Source: DASUNP01 sp035249305
GTDB lineage: Bacteria; Acidobacteriota; Blastocatellia; UBA7656
Direction of reading: 5' to 3'
Assembly: GCA_035249305.1 (NCBI GenBank)
Contig: DATFGQ010000048.1
Span: forward strand, 24,811-88,810
DNA length: 64,000 nucleotides
Positions 33,120 to 41,844 of this stretch are shown here, one piece after another (the first letter of the stretch is position 1; each line of letters begins with the position of its first letter). The notes beneath the pieces are model-generated. The model was not told where the DNA came from and searched no databases. It worked only from the letters and a program-made list of their open reading frames with translations. The position numbers and the translations under genes were made by a program.

Positions 33120-34309
33120 GAAGATTGCTTGCCGTCGCCTTTTTGATTCCTCTCTTCGTGTGCGGCGCGACCCCTGCCGCCGGCCCCGCCTTGAAACTGA
33201 CGCCGCGCCGCATCGCGCTCGCCAACGGAAAGCAGTTCAGCCTCAACCTGCCCGAAGGCTTCGACATAAGAGTCGCGCAGGAGGGTTTGAGGCGCGTCCG
33301 CTTCATGGCGCTGAGCCCTGATAATCGAATCTTCGTAACGGACATGTACAACCGCGCGGACAACAAGAGGGGCGCGGTCTACATACTCAGCGAATTCGAC
33401 AAGAGGAGCGGGCGGTTCGCGAAGCGTGTGACATACATGACAGGGCTGCGCAACCCGAACAGCATCGCTTTTCACACGGACACAGACGGCAAGGACTGGT
33501 TCTATCTCGCGCTGACCGATCGCCTGTTGCGCTACAGGTACACGCGCGGGGAAGAGAAGCCTTCAAGCGCGCCCGAAGTGCTTGCGACCTATCCCGATTA
33601 CGGCCTCGATTACAAATACGGCGGCTGGCACCTGACCCGGACGATAGTCGTAGGCGCGAACCAGAAGCTATACGTTTCGGTCGGGAGCAGTTGTAACACC
33701 TGCGAAGAGAAAGAAGAGATAAGAGCGACCGTAACGCAGATGGAACTCGACGGCGAGAAACAGAGGATCATCGCCAGGGGCGTGAGGAACGCAGTCGGTT
33801 TGAAATGGGCCATGGGCGAGCTGTTCGCTACGAACATGGGCGCGGACCACCTGGGCGACGACCGGCCGGAAGACACGCTTTATATCATTGATGAAGGCCG
33901 GAATTACGGCTGGCCTTATTGCTATCAATCTCGCGCGCGAATACTTGCAGACCCGCGATTCTCTTCGTCACAAAAGAAGCTGAACTGCAAAGAGGTGCCT
34001 GCGGCCTACGCCGCTTTCAGCGCGCACAGCTCGCCGCTCGGATTGGAATACTTCGACGACGCGGACGCCACGCCCCCGCTCAAGGATCATTTTCTAGTCG
34101 CGCTCCATGGCTCTTCGAAGCTCAGCCTGAATCACGGGTACCGCGTGACGAGAGTGGCAAAGGGAGGCGCGACGGATGACTTCATCACGGGCTTTCTTCA
34201 AGGTAGGACGATCAACGGCAGGCCCGCCGACGTTCTGCAATATGGGAAAGACGCCTTCCTGCTGACGGACGACCACGCGGGTGTTATTTATTACGTCTTT
34301 AAGAACTGA
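33116..34309 (+). CDS. Secreted glucose/sorbosone dehydrogenase-like beta-propeller protein
   Basis: A 397-aa exported six-bladed propeller of the GSDH/PQQ-dependent sugar dehydrogenase family: signal peptide MRRLLAVAFLIPLFVCGATPAAG, blades with SPDNRIFVTDMYN, YVSVGSSCNTCEE, GVRNAVGLKW, and NYGWPYCY. Family enzymes oxidise aldoses with PQQ, but many homologues are uncharacterised. Overlap with msrB and the shared strand place it in the secreted-protein operon 30582-34309. Confidence 0.87.
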   Translation: MRRLLAVAFLIPLFVCGATPAAGPALKLTPRRIALANGKQFSLNLPEGFDIRVAQEGLRRVRFMALSPDNRIFVTDMYNRADNKRGAVYILSEFDKRSGRFAKRVTYMTGLRNPNSIAFHTDTDGKDWFYLALTDRLLRYRYTRGEEKPSSAPEVLATYPDYGLDYKYGGWHLTRTIVVGANQKLYVSVGSSCNTCEEKEEIRATVTQMELDGEKQRIIARGVRNAVGLKWAMGELFATNMGADHLGDDRPEDTLYIIDEGRNYGWPYCYQSRARILADPRFSSSQKKLNCKEVPAAYAAFSAHSSPLGLEYFDDADATPPLKDHFLVALHGSSKLSLNHGYRVTRVAKGGATDDFITGFLQGRTINGRPADVLQYGKDAFLLTDDHAGVIYYVFKN

Positions 34310-35636
34310 GGCTTGAGCTTACTGCCCGGAACTGTTCTTCGGCCGTCGTTATCACCTCTTGCTCGTTTAAGGTCGTCAACCAGCCATCGCGCATAACGAT
34401 GCGGCCATCGATGATAACCGTCTCGACATCGCTGGCCGTCGCGGCGTAGACGACCGTCGAGACGGGGTCGGGGCGCGGGGTCGTGTGTGCGCGTCCCGCG
34501 TTGATGAGGATCAAGTCGGCGAGTTTCCCCGTCTCGACGCTCCCGAGCTCGTCGCCCAAACCGAGCGCGCGCGCGCCCTCGACGGTCGCCATCCTCAACA
34601 CGTCGAGCGCGGGCAGCGCCTGCGGGCCGAGCCTCGCCTTCTGTATCAGCGCGGCCGTGCGCATCTCCGTAAACATGTCCAGCCGGTTATTGCACGGCGC
34701 TCCGTCGGCCCCGAGCGAAACCGACACGCCGCGCTCGATCATCTCGGGGACGGGCGAGACTCCCGAGCCTAGCTTGAGGTTTGAAGAAGGGCAGTGCGCG
34801 ACCCGCGTTTCGGTCCGCGCGAGCAGATCGATCTCGTCGTCGTTGAGCCAGACGCAGTGGGCCAGCAATACGTGCGGCCCGGCTATGCCGAGTTCGTTAA
34901 GGTATTCAACGTTACGACGCCCGGTCTCGCTTTCGACAAGGGCGATCTCGTCGCGGTTCTCCGAAGCGTGCGTGTGGACCATTACATTCATCTCGCGCGC
35001 GAGCCGGGCCACGCGTTCCAGCAGCTCGCGCGTGCAGCTCACGGCGAAGCGCGGGGCGAAACAGGCCCTGATCCTCCCCTGCGCTCTGTTATGCCACGCC
35101 TCGATCAGCGCCACGGATTCGCCGATCGAGCTTTCGGCCTTCTCTCTGAGCGCGGCGGGAACGTCGTCGCCCTTGTCCATCATGCATTTGCCGACCGTCG
35201 CGCGAAAGCCCGCCTCTTCGACCGCTTCAAAGACCGCTTCGGTGTGGCGAACTGTCTCCATAGTCAGCGCGCAGGTGGTCCCGCCGCGGATCATCTCACT
35301 CAGTCCGAGCCGGGCCGATGCCGAAATCGATTCGCGCGTGTGCGCGGCTTCCATAGGCCAGATGCGTTTCTTGAGCCAGTCGATCAAAGCCAGGTCGTCG
35401 GCCGCGCCGCGAAACAGAGTTTGACAGAGGTGGATGTGAGTTTGAACGAAGCCCGGCAGCAGAAAGCGCCCCCGCCCTTCGATCGTATCAACGCCGCGCG
35501 CCGCCAGCGAGCCTCCTACCGCGGCGATGCGATTCTGCTCGATCAGAACGTCTCCCTCGAATACTCTGTTCATTCGGTCGAGCGTTATGACGGTCGCGCC
35601 TTTTATGAGCAGTGAGTCTGTCATACTTTGCGGCAT
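34299..35636 (-). CDS. Amidohydrolase, MTA/SAH deaminase-like
   Basis: A 445-aa metal-dependent hydrolase of the 5-methylthioadenosine/S-adenosylhomocysteine deaminase and chlorohydrolase group. Metal ligands: HxH in VQTHIHLCQTL (about residue 66), His in VHTHASENRDE (about 215), His in LLAHCVWLND, and Asp in SLGADGAPCNNRLDMF (about 305). The substrate could be MTA, SAH, or another adenosine or triazine-like amine. It converges with the sugar dehydrogenase gene, overlapping it by 11 bp at the 3' ends. ATG at 35624 is an alternative start. Confidence 0.88.
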   Translation of the reverse strand: MPQSMTDSLLIKGATVITLDRMNRVFEGDVLIEQNRIAAVGGSLAARGVDTIEGRGRFLLPGFVQTHIHLCQTLFRGAADDLALIDWLKKRIWPMEAAHTRESISASARLGLSEMIRGGTTCALTMETVRHTEAVFEAVEEAGFRATVGKCMMDKGDDVPAALREKAESSIGESVALIEAWHNRAQGRIRACFAPRFAVSCTRELLERVARLAREMNVMVHTHASENRDEIALVESETGRRNVEYLNELGIAGPHVLLAHCVWLNDDEIDLLARTETRVAHCPSSNLKLGSGVSPVPEMIERGVSVSLGADGAPCNNRLDMFTEMRTAALIQKARLGPQALPALDVLRMATVEGARALGLGDELGSVETGKLADLILINAGRAHTTPRPDPVSTVVYAATASDVETVIIDGRIVMRDGWLTTLNEQEVITTAEEQFRAVSSSLSS

Positions 35637-35711
35637 TCGATATTAATGGAACGCGCACAACATTACTATAGCTAATTGCAATTGAATGCGGCCGGGATAA
35701 TCAGCGCCTCC

Positions 35712-35800
35712 TTCGGAGTGCGGTGACTTGTCACCGCTTTCGAGTTAGCCATCGCCGTTTCACCTAACACAAAAGCTGCGACAAGTCGCAGCACTCCGAA
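35712..35800. repeat. Dispersed repeat family D (inverted-repeat element)
   Basis: Outer arms TTCGGAGTGC (35712-35721) and GCACTCCGAA (35791-35800) are perfect inverted copies. Inside are two hairpins, GCGGTGACTTGTCACCGC and GCTGCGACAAGTCGCAGC. It occupies the gap 35637-35840 between two minus-strand genes. A half copy is at about 26562-26585. Confidence 0.75.
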
Positions 35801-35840
35801 AGAGCGGTCACATACGATGCGAGGGAGTGACGGGCGGGTA

Positions 35841-37040
35841 TTACATCGGCCATTTATTGTTGATGAACTGCACGCACAGGCGCTCGTGGCCATCGCGGTC
35901 GACGTAGTGATTGCGCACCAGGGCGAGGCTGTCGAAAGTGCGGTCTGCGTTAGTTACCTTCACAAGGTCGAATTCCGGCGGGGAGGATTTGACGCGGATG
36001 CGCGCGCCGCCTCTGCTTATGTTCTCGGTCACGGCGACGGTTCGTCCGAGCGGCTTCATCGACTCGTTAAGGAACTCGACGACCACGGACTCCTCGCGCC
36101 CCTCGCGCGGCTCCATACGCCGGTCGGGCCCCGCCCACTTCTGAGTGCGGAACAGAGCCCATGGTTTGTAAAGGTAACCGGCGGGCGGGTTCTTGCCGAT
36201 GAACTCAAGCCCGACGATTCTCATCTCGTCTTTCGGAAGCTCGACGCGCCGCACGATCGCATACATGTTGTAACCCGGCTCGGAGAATCCATGGCTGCGC
36301 AGTTTCAGCGGCAGCGGCAGCGTCACGTGAAGCACCGCGCCGTGACGCACTCGCTTTCGCATCTTGACCGCGACCCCTATCCGGCTCACGTCGACGGTCT
36401 TTGCCACCTCTTGCCATTTGCCGCCCGTGCCGTCGTAGCCCGCCGTCAGGACAGGGACCGTGAGGTTGAACCTGTCGCACCTGCGGCGGTTGCCCACCTT
36501 CTCGTCGGTCGCCAGTTTCGTGAAGACGGGACGCTGGAAGGGGATGACGTTGATCTCAACCGCCTTCTGGGCGGCGGGCTGAACCTGCTGCTGTTCGGCC
36601 TGCGTCTCCGTGGAGGCGCAATGCTCCTCTGCGGCGGCGGTTTCACTCTCGCCATCAGGCTTAGTCAATACGAGCCTGCCCGGACTGAGCGCCGGGCGGC
36701 GGAGACTTTCGTCGTATTCGAGCCTCTTGTGTGGCGTCGTGAGCACGAACATGGCCTGCGACACCTTCCCGAATATGAGATCGATTCTCGCGAGCATGTC
36801 GTCCGGCACTGCGGCGCGCACTTTGTAGTACGAAGGGTGTAGCAGCTTAACCGTGTGGTGGTAAGCGAGAATGATCTGTTCGTTCGTGGCCGACCGCTCC
36901 AGCCCCAGCGTCTGGTAGTGCGTCTTAGACCGCTCGACGCGTTCGAGCAGCGGCTCTATCTCAAGGTAGTACGCGCTAATCAGCTTCCCGGTGTTGACCC
37001 GGTTCATCGCCCGTTGAATCAGCAAGCCGGAAGTTTTCAC
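35841..37040 (-). CDS. Degenerate J-domain protein with two PilZ domains
   Basis: A 399-aa fusion. Residues ~40-111 resemble a J domain (HYQTLGLERSATNEQIILAYHH...LHPSYYK), but the key HPD tripeptide reads HPS, so Hsp70 stimulation is doubtful. After a Gln/Glu-rich linker come two PilZ-like domains: RRRCDRF with DVSRIGVAV (about 185-300), and RRMEPREGRE with ENISRGGARIRV (about 310-395). PilZ domains bind c-di-GMP through RxxxR and D/NxSxxG, and both sets are present. It should act as a c-di-GMP-responsive protein of unknown output. A good sigma-70-type promoter lies upstream. Confidence 0.84.
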   Translation of the reverse strand: MKTSGLLIQRAMNRVNTGKLISAYYLEIEPLLERVERSKTHYQTLGLERSATNEQIILAYHHTVKLLHPSYYKVRAAVPDDMLARIDLIFGKVSQAMFVLTTPHKRLEYDESLRRPALSPGRLVLTKPDGESETAAAEEHCASTETQAEQQQVQPAAQKAVEINVIPFQRPVFTKLATDEKVGNRRRCDRFNLTVPVLTAGYDGTGGKWQEVAKTVDVSRIGVAVKMRKRVRHGAVLHVTLPLPLKLRSHGFSEPGYNMYAIVRRVELPKDEMRIVGLEFIGKNPPAGYLYKPWALFRTQKWAGPDRRMEPREGREESVVVEFLNESMKPLGRTVAVTENISRGGARIRVKSSPPEFDLVKVTNADRTFDSLALVRNHYVDRDGHERLCVQFINNKWPM

Positions 37041-37114
37041 GCGCTGCCTCGCTAAACGAAACTAAGAGTTGGGTTCTTCTCCGGGGGTAGAAGCGGCTCA
37101 ATCAGTGGATGGAT

Positions 37115-37144
37115 ACATTATGTAGAACTTAATTTAACTGTCAA
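37115..37144 (-). promoter_or_regulatory. Sigma-70-like promoter of the J/PilZ gene
   Basis: On the minus strand a perfect TTGACA (37144-37139) is followed after 18 nt by TAATGT (37120-37115). The transcript would start about 70 nt upstream of the ATG at 37040. The AT-rich surroundings contrast with the GC-rich genes, supporting a true promoter. Confidence 0.65.
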
Positions 37145-37284
37145 CTCTTGTTTTTATCATGCGCAAGCGGCGCGTCTCACCCGCGCGGGTGACGCCTCCG
37201 CAGGTTTTATGTGAATAGTGTTCGAGTGGTATAAGAATTTTTCTAAGAAGCTCTGTAAAAAGCTAGATAATAGCCTGATATTGA

Positions 37285-37546
37285 GAGCCCAGAAGAGGCG
37301 ATCATTCAATAGCCAGGGGCACCGCTCTGTGTCCATGAGCCCCGAAGGGGCGACAATTCAATAGCCAGGGGCATCGCCCCTGGAAAAGGGTTGTCATAAA
37401 CCACAAGCCCTGAAAGGGCGCGATAAACATATCGCCCTTTCAGGGCTTCGTCTCGTATGACGCATGACCCGGCGCGCTGCGCCGGGCTATTGAATCGTCG
37501 CCCCTTTGGGGCTTACGGCTATTGAATTACGCCTCTTCGAGGCTTC
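37285..37546. repeat. Palindromic repeat cluster, family A (copy 3)
   Basis: Same palindromes as the other two clusters: AGCCCCGAAGGGGCGACA, CCAGGGGCATCGCCCCTGG, AGCCCTGAAAGGGCG and inverted copies, CCCGGCGCGCTGCGCCGGG, GCCTCTTCGAGGC, joined by TTCAATAGCC or its complement. The ends are inverted relative to each other, so the entire ~260-bp block could fold back. It accounts for about half of the 549-bp gene-free stretch 37041-37589; the rest (37145-37284) is AT-rich with no recognisable feature. Confidence 0.85.
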
Positions 37547-37589
37547 CTGTTGAATAACGCGCCTCCGGGCCGGGTACTTGAAGACTAAG

Positions 37590-40187
37590 TTATTGCCTAA
37601 CGCCTCGAATGTGTCGCGCGGCGGGGGAGTCTTTCATCGGCAAGGTGAATCGACGCACGCCGTCAAAGCGATAAAGCGCGTTCGCAACCGCCGGGGCCGT
37701 CGGCACCAGCCCGATCTCGCCCACCCCCTTCGCCCCGTATGGGCCATCGGGATGCTCGTCCTCCACCAGGATCAACTCGACCTCGGGCATGTGGCGCGCG
37801 CGAAGCAACCCTTGAGAGTTCATCGTCATGGTCTCCGGCACGCCGCCCCGGACTCTGAACTCTTCCGTGAGCGCGTAGCCGAGCCCCATATGAACGGAGC
37901 CTTCGAGCTGCCCTTCGAGAAGCGTAGGATTCATGACTTTGCCTACGTCGTGCGCGGCTATGACTTTGCTGACGCGCCCTTCGTCGTCGAGAATCACAAC
38001 CTGCGTGGCGAACCCGTAGGCGAAATGTGTCTTCGGCCTGGCGGTCTTGTTCTCAAGCGACACCGTGTCGTCGATCAGCACTTCGCCGTAGTAGGTCCGG
38101 CCCGCCAGGTCGCGAAGCGTCATCCCCCGGTCTAAGTCAGCTTTGAGCTTTCTCGCGGCTTCCTGCGCCGAGCGGCAGCCCAGGAAAGTCGCGCGCGACG
38201 CGGTCGTCTGGCCGCAGTCCAGGTCGAACTTCGTGTCGGCGCTGACGTGGTTGAACATGCGGGGAGGAAGGCCCGTCTCCTCGCAGACCGTCTGCACAAG
38301 TATCGTGAAGAGCCCCTGGCCCATCTCCGTGAAGCCCGTGTAGATCGCCGCGGTCCCGTCGTCGTGGACTTCAATCATGCACTTGCCGTATTCGGGCAAC
38401 CCGTTTCCTATGCCGACGTTCTTGATGCCGCACGCGATTCCCGCGTACTTCGCATTGCGGTACGACTCTTTAACCGCCTCCAAAGTCTTTTTCAAGCCGA
38501 CGCTCGCTTCAAGCACCTGGCCCGTGCAGAACCTGTCGCCTACGTCGAGCGCGTTACGGTAACGAATCTCCCAGCCGTCTATGCCGACTTTTTCGGCCAG
38601 TATGTCGAGCAGCGATTCGATGGCGAATGCCGCCTGATTGGCCCCGAACCCGCGCATAGCGCCGCACGGGGGGTTGTTCGTGTAGACGGAAAGTGATTCG
38701 ACTTTCACGTTGTCGACTTTGTAAGGCCCAGTACAGTGGCCCGCGGCGCGCTCCAGCACTTTCGTGCCGACCGAAGCGTACGCGCCCTTGTCGCCGACCA
38801 TGAAAGCTTTGACCGCGGTCAGCCGCCCTTCGTCGTCGCAGCCGACCGTGTAGCTCATCCTTATCGGGTGGCGCTTCGGGTGAAGCCTCAGACTCTCCTC
38901 ACGGCTCAGGGTCAGCTTCACGGGCTTTCCGGCGACCCTGGCGAGCAGCGCTGTCTGAGCCTGTATGCTCATATCCTCTTTGCCGCCGAACGCGCCGCCA
39001 TTCGATACGAGCGTCACGAACACGTCCGCCTCTTTCATCCCTAAGAATGAGGCTATCTGCCGCCGGTCGTCGAACACGCCCTGGCCCTGCGTGTAGACTC
39101 GCAAGCCTTTGCCTTCGGGCAGGGCTATGCAGGATTCCGGCTCCAGGAAGAGGTGCTCGATGAACTGGGTCTGGAATGTATGTGACACGACATGAGCCGA
39201 AGTCGCGAGCGCCTCTTCGACATTCCCTCGCTCGATCTCGGACCTGCTTAATAGATTGCCCTTCTTATGAATCCGCGGCGCGTCGGCCTTCAGCGCGTCG
39301 TCCGTGTTGGTGATCGGCTCGCGCACTTCGTAATCGACCGCGATCGCTTCGGCGGCCAGCCTCGCGGTGCGGCGGTCTGTGGCGGCGACGGCCGCGATCA
39401 CGTCTCCCACGCAGCGCGTCTCTTCGCCTTCGGCCACGAATATCGGCCAGTCATTGTAGATCAAACCCTGGTAACGCTCTCCCGGAGTGTCGCGCGCTGT
39501 GACGACCGCGACGACGCCTTCGATCGATGAAGCCGCCGAAGTGTCTACGCTCCTGACCAGCGCGCGCGGGTGAGCCGAAAGCAGCACCGCACCGTGCAGC
39601 ATGCCTGGAACGCTCATGTCGTCGACGTATGGTCTGTCGCCGAGCACGAACTCGCGCGCTTCGTAGCGAGGCAGCCGAGTCCCAACCCGCCCCGTCTCTT
39701 CAAAGCTTGGTATCGCTTCGCCGCGCAGCGCGCAGGCGGCCAGCTTTATCGAGTCGACTATCTTGACGTAGCCGGTGCAGCGACAATGATGCATGCTCAA
39801 GATGCGATTGATCTGGTCGTCGGTAGGCGAGGGAGTCTTGTCCAACAGGTTCTTGGCCCGCACGACGATGCCCGGCGTGCAGAAGCCGCATTGCAGACCT
39901 CCGCCGGCGATAAAGCTGTCGGCGAAGACTTTTCGCTCTTCGTCGCTGAAGCCTTCGAGCGTCAGGACGCTCTTTCCCGCGACGTTCTTTGCGGGCATCG
40001 CGCAAGAGACGACCGCGCGGTCGTCTACGATGACCGTGCAGCACCCGCATTGCCCCTGCGGGCTGCAACCGTCTTTGGGCGAGATCAATCCGCAACCGTC
40101 GCGCAGCGCTTCAAGAAGCGAAGCCCCGTCTTCGACATCGACCGCCCGATTCTCTCCGTTAAGGACAAACTCAACCCGCGTCGCCAT
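37590..40187 (-). CDS. Single-chain molybdenum hydroxylase, selenium-dependent-xanthine-dehydrogenase-like
   Basis: An 865-aa protein joining the 2Fe-2S domains (about 1-155: CSPQGQCGCCTVI, CGFCTPG, HCRCTGYVKI) directly to the molybdopterin domains (about 165-865: NGGAFGGKEDMSIQ, GAMRGFGANQ, CGQTTASRATFL, GAKGVGEIGL), without an FAD subunit. The domain order and the wording around RVGTRLPRYEAREFVLG recall the family annotated as selenium-dependent xanthine dehydrogenase, which carries a labile selenium at the Mo site. The Se link is an inference from resemblance; aldehyde oxidoreductase (Mop type) has the same layout. It is transcribed alone and has no FAD partner nearby. Confidence 0.85.
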   Translation of the reverse strand: MATRVEFVLNGENRAVDVEDGASLLEALRDGCGLISPKDGCSPQGQCGCCTVIVDDRAVVSCAMPAKNVAGKSVLTLEGFSDEERKVFADSFIAGGGLQCGFCTPGIVVRAKNLLDKTPSPTDDQINRILSMHHCRCTGYVKIVDSIKLAACALRGEAIPSFEETGRVGTRLPRYEAREFVLGDRPYVDDMSVPGMLHGAVLLSAHPRALVRSVDTSAASSIEGVVAVVTARDTPGERYQGLIYNDWPIFVAEGEETRCVGDVIAAVAATDRRTARLAAEAIAVDYEVREPITNTDDALKADAPRIHKKGNLLSRSEIERGNVEEALATSAHVVSHTFQTQFIEHLFLEPESCIALPEGKGLRVYTQGQGVFDDRRQIASFLGMKEADVFVTLVSNGGAFGGKEDMSIQAQTALLARVAGKPVKLTLSREESLRLHPKRHPIRMSYTVGCDDEGRLTAVKAFMVGDKGAYASVGTKVLERAAGHCTGPYKVDNVKVESLSVYTNNPPCGAMRGFGANQAAFAIESLLDILAEKVGIDGWEIRYRNALDVGDRFCTGQVLEASVGLKKTLEAVKESYRNAKYAGIACGIKNVGIGNGLPEYGKCMIEVHDDGTAAIYTGFTEMGQGLFTILVQTVCEETGLPPRMFNHVSADTKFDLDCGQTTASRATFLGCRSAQEAARKLKADLDRGMTLRDLAGRTYYGEVLIDDTVSLENKTARPKTHFAYGFATQVVILDDEGRVSKVIAAHDVGKVMNPTLLEGQLEGSVHMGLGYALTEEFRVRGGVPETMTMNSQGLLRARHMPEVELILVEDEHPDGPYGAKGVGEIGLVPTAPAVANALYRFDGVRRFTLPMKDSPAARHIRGVRQ

Positions 40188-40244
40188 ACCGTCTCCTACA
40201 ATCTAGAAATTCAATTATTAGCCGGGGAATTCTACCATGCGCGG

Positions 40245-40793
40245 TTACGATAATTGATAGAAATCTCGGCCGCCGGGCTCGAGCTCTTCTTTCGACATCA
40301 CGTAGTAGATGGCTTCAAGCCCATTCAGATGAACACGCTTCGCGAACTTCATTCCGGTCTTCTCCATCACGCGGAACGACGCCGCGTTGGGCGGGTCCGC
40401 GCCCGCGTAGATCTGATCAAAGCCATGCTCTTCGAACCCGCACCGCAGCATCGCGCGCGCCGCCTCGGTCGCCAGCCCCTCGCCCCAGCGCTCGGGCGAG
40501 ACGCCGTACAGTATCTCGACCTCCTGCTGCTCGCCAAAATGACGGAAACCGCAAAAGCCTATCAGCCTCTCTTCGTCTTTAGGATAGACGGCCCACAATC
40601 CGAACCCGTGCGCTCGGAAGCTCTCTGTGCTGCTTTCGATGACTTCCATAGCCTGCTCACGGCTGATCGCCGCGTCATCCCACAGGTACTTCCGCACGCC
40701 CGGCGTGACCCACAACTGGTGAAGGTCATCAAGGTGGTCCGCTGTGAAGGGACGCATGCGCAAGCGCTCGGTTTGAATCTCTACGGGGTTCAT
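40245..40793 (-). CDS. GNAT acetyltransferase, RimJ/RimL type
   Basis: A 182-aa acetyltransferase. It begins IQTERLRMRPFTADHLDDL, typical of the RimJ/RimL group, and has the acetyl-CoA-binding segment WGEGLATEAARAMLRCGF (about residues 95-112) and the C-terminal ASFRVMEKTGMKF motif. The ATG at 40793 has AAGGTG 9 nt upstream and lies just after the stop of the preceding membrane protein gene, so the two probably form an operon. Substrate unknown. Confidence 0.87.
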   Translation of the reverse strand: MNPVEIQTERLRMRPFTADHLDDLHQLWVTPGVRKYLWDDAAISREQAMEVIESSTESFRAHGFGLWAVYPKDEERLIGFCGFRHFGEQQEVEILYGVSPERWGEGLATEAARAMLRCGFEEHGFDQIYAGADPPNAASFRVMEKTGMKFAKRVHLNGLEAIYYVMSKEELEPGGRDFYQLS

Positions 40794-40797
40794 ACCT

Positions 40798-41418
40798 TCA
40801 CGCACCTTTTGCTGCGACCAACTGCTTGCGCTTCATCGAAGCTACGAACCGCAGCGCGATTGCCGCGATCAATAACAGCGCGAGCGGCGCGTAGTAGACT
40901 GAAGAGACTGCCCGCCCGCCGTAGCTGAAGATGAAGACCGCCCACAGGATATACATCCCTGTGGTGTGTAGTATTTGCCACTTCCTGTGGCCCAACATCG
41001 CGGCAGTCCTGTCAAAGGAAGTTGCGACCATCGCCGCGATGAAGAGATAGGCGAGCGACCCGCCGACCAGCGCCGCCGCGTCCGTCTCCCTGACCGACGC
41101 GCCCGACGTGACGTAAGCCAGCGCCAGGATTCCCGCCGCGTGAAGCCCGTGAGAGACGCCGAACGATACGCCTACGTACCTGCGGTTGGCGCGCAACCAT
41201 CTGGTCAGGCCGCCGGGCCAGAGCTTTACGAGCGCCGTCGCGGTAAACGCGGCCAGAAAGAGTGCGAACGACGTTCGCGCCGTCGCGCGTATAGTCACGC
41301 GCGCGGCCTCTTCGCCCGAGCCGTAAATCGCGATGATGACCGCGACCATCGCCGAAAGCGCGAGAGCGGCCCACCCGACGACGACCCACCCTTGTGAATA
41401 CTTTTTCATCACGTCCAC
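40798..41418 (-). CDS. Ferric-reductase-like transmembrane protein
   Basis: A 206-aa membrane protein with about six hydrophobic segments. His pairs on adjacent helices, GVSHGLHAAG (about residue 90) and WQILHTTGMYILW (about 150), are placed for haem binding, as in the ferric-reductase/MsrQ/YedZ group. It may pass quinol electrons to a periplasmic partner, but no MsrP partner is beside it. Confidence 0.8.
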   Translation of the reverse strand: MDVMKKYSQGWVVVGWAALALSAMVAVIIAIYGSGEEAARVTIRATARTSFALFLAAFTATALVKLWPGGLTRWLRANRRYVGVSFGVSHGLHAAGILALAYVTSGASVRETDAAALVGGSLAYLFIAAMVATSFDRTAAMLGHRKWQILHTTGMYILWAVFIFSYGGRAVSSVYYAPLALLLIAAIALRFVASMKRKQLVAAKGA

Positions 41419-41553
41419 CTCTGTTTAGCCTGTTCAACTGTAAAAGGCTGCGCCGCGCGGGTAGTCGTTGTCAACAACTTTTTCAATTGATACTCTTACA
41501 TCGGACGCGAAGCTTACTTAAGAATATCGGATCGACGGGAGGCAAGACGAGCG

Positions 41554-41832
41554 ATGAGAGCAACCTGGCAAGAGGCTGTCCTGGCCGAAAGCGACGAAAC
41601 GGTCGTCGTCGAAGGCAATCACTATTTCCCCGCGGACTCTATAAACACGGCTTACTTTCAAAAGAGCGACACGCACACCACCTGCCCCTGGAAAGGCGTA
41701 GCCAGCTATTACGACGTGGTAGTCGACGGCCAGGTGAACAAAGATGCAGCGTGGTATTACCCCGCGCCGAAAGAGGCCGCGGCGAATATCAAAGACCACG
41801 TCGCTTTCTGGAAGGGCGTCAAAGTCCAGTAG
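41554..41832 (+). CDS. DUF427 domain protein
   Basis: A 92-aa single-domain protein with DUF427 wording: RATWQEAVLAESDETVVVEG at the start, YFPADSIN, THTTCPWKGVASYYDV and AAWYYPAPKEAAANIKDHVAFW. The fold is a small beta-barrel of unknown function. The cupin gene starts 12 bp downstream and is likely co-transcribed. The start could be slightly upstream, but this ATG begins at the usual family N-terminus. Confidence 0.9.
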   Translation: MRATWQEAVLAESDETVVVEGNHYFPADSINTAYFQKSDTHTTCPWKGVASYYDVVVDGQVNKDAAWYYPAPKEAAANIKDHVAFWKGVKVQ

Positions 41833-41844
41833 CCGAGGCGAAAG

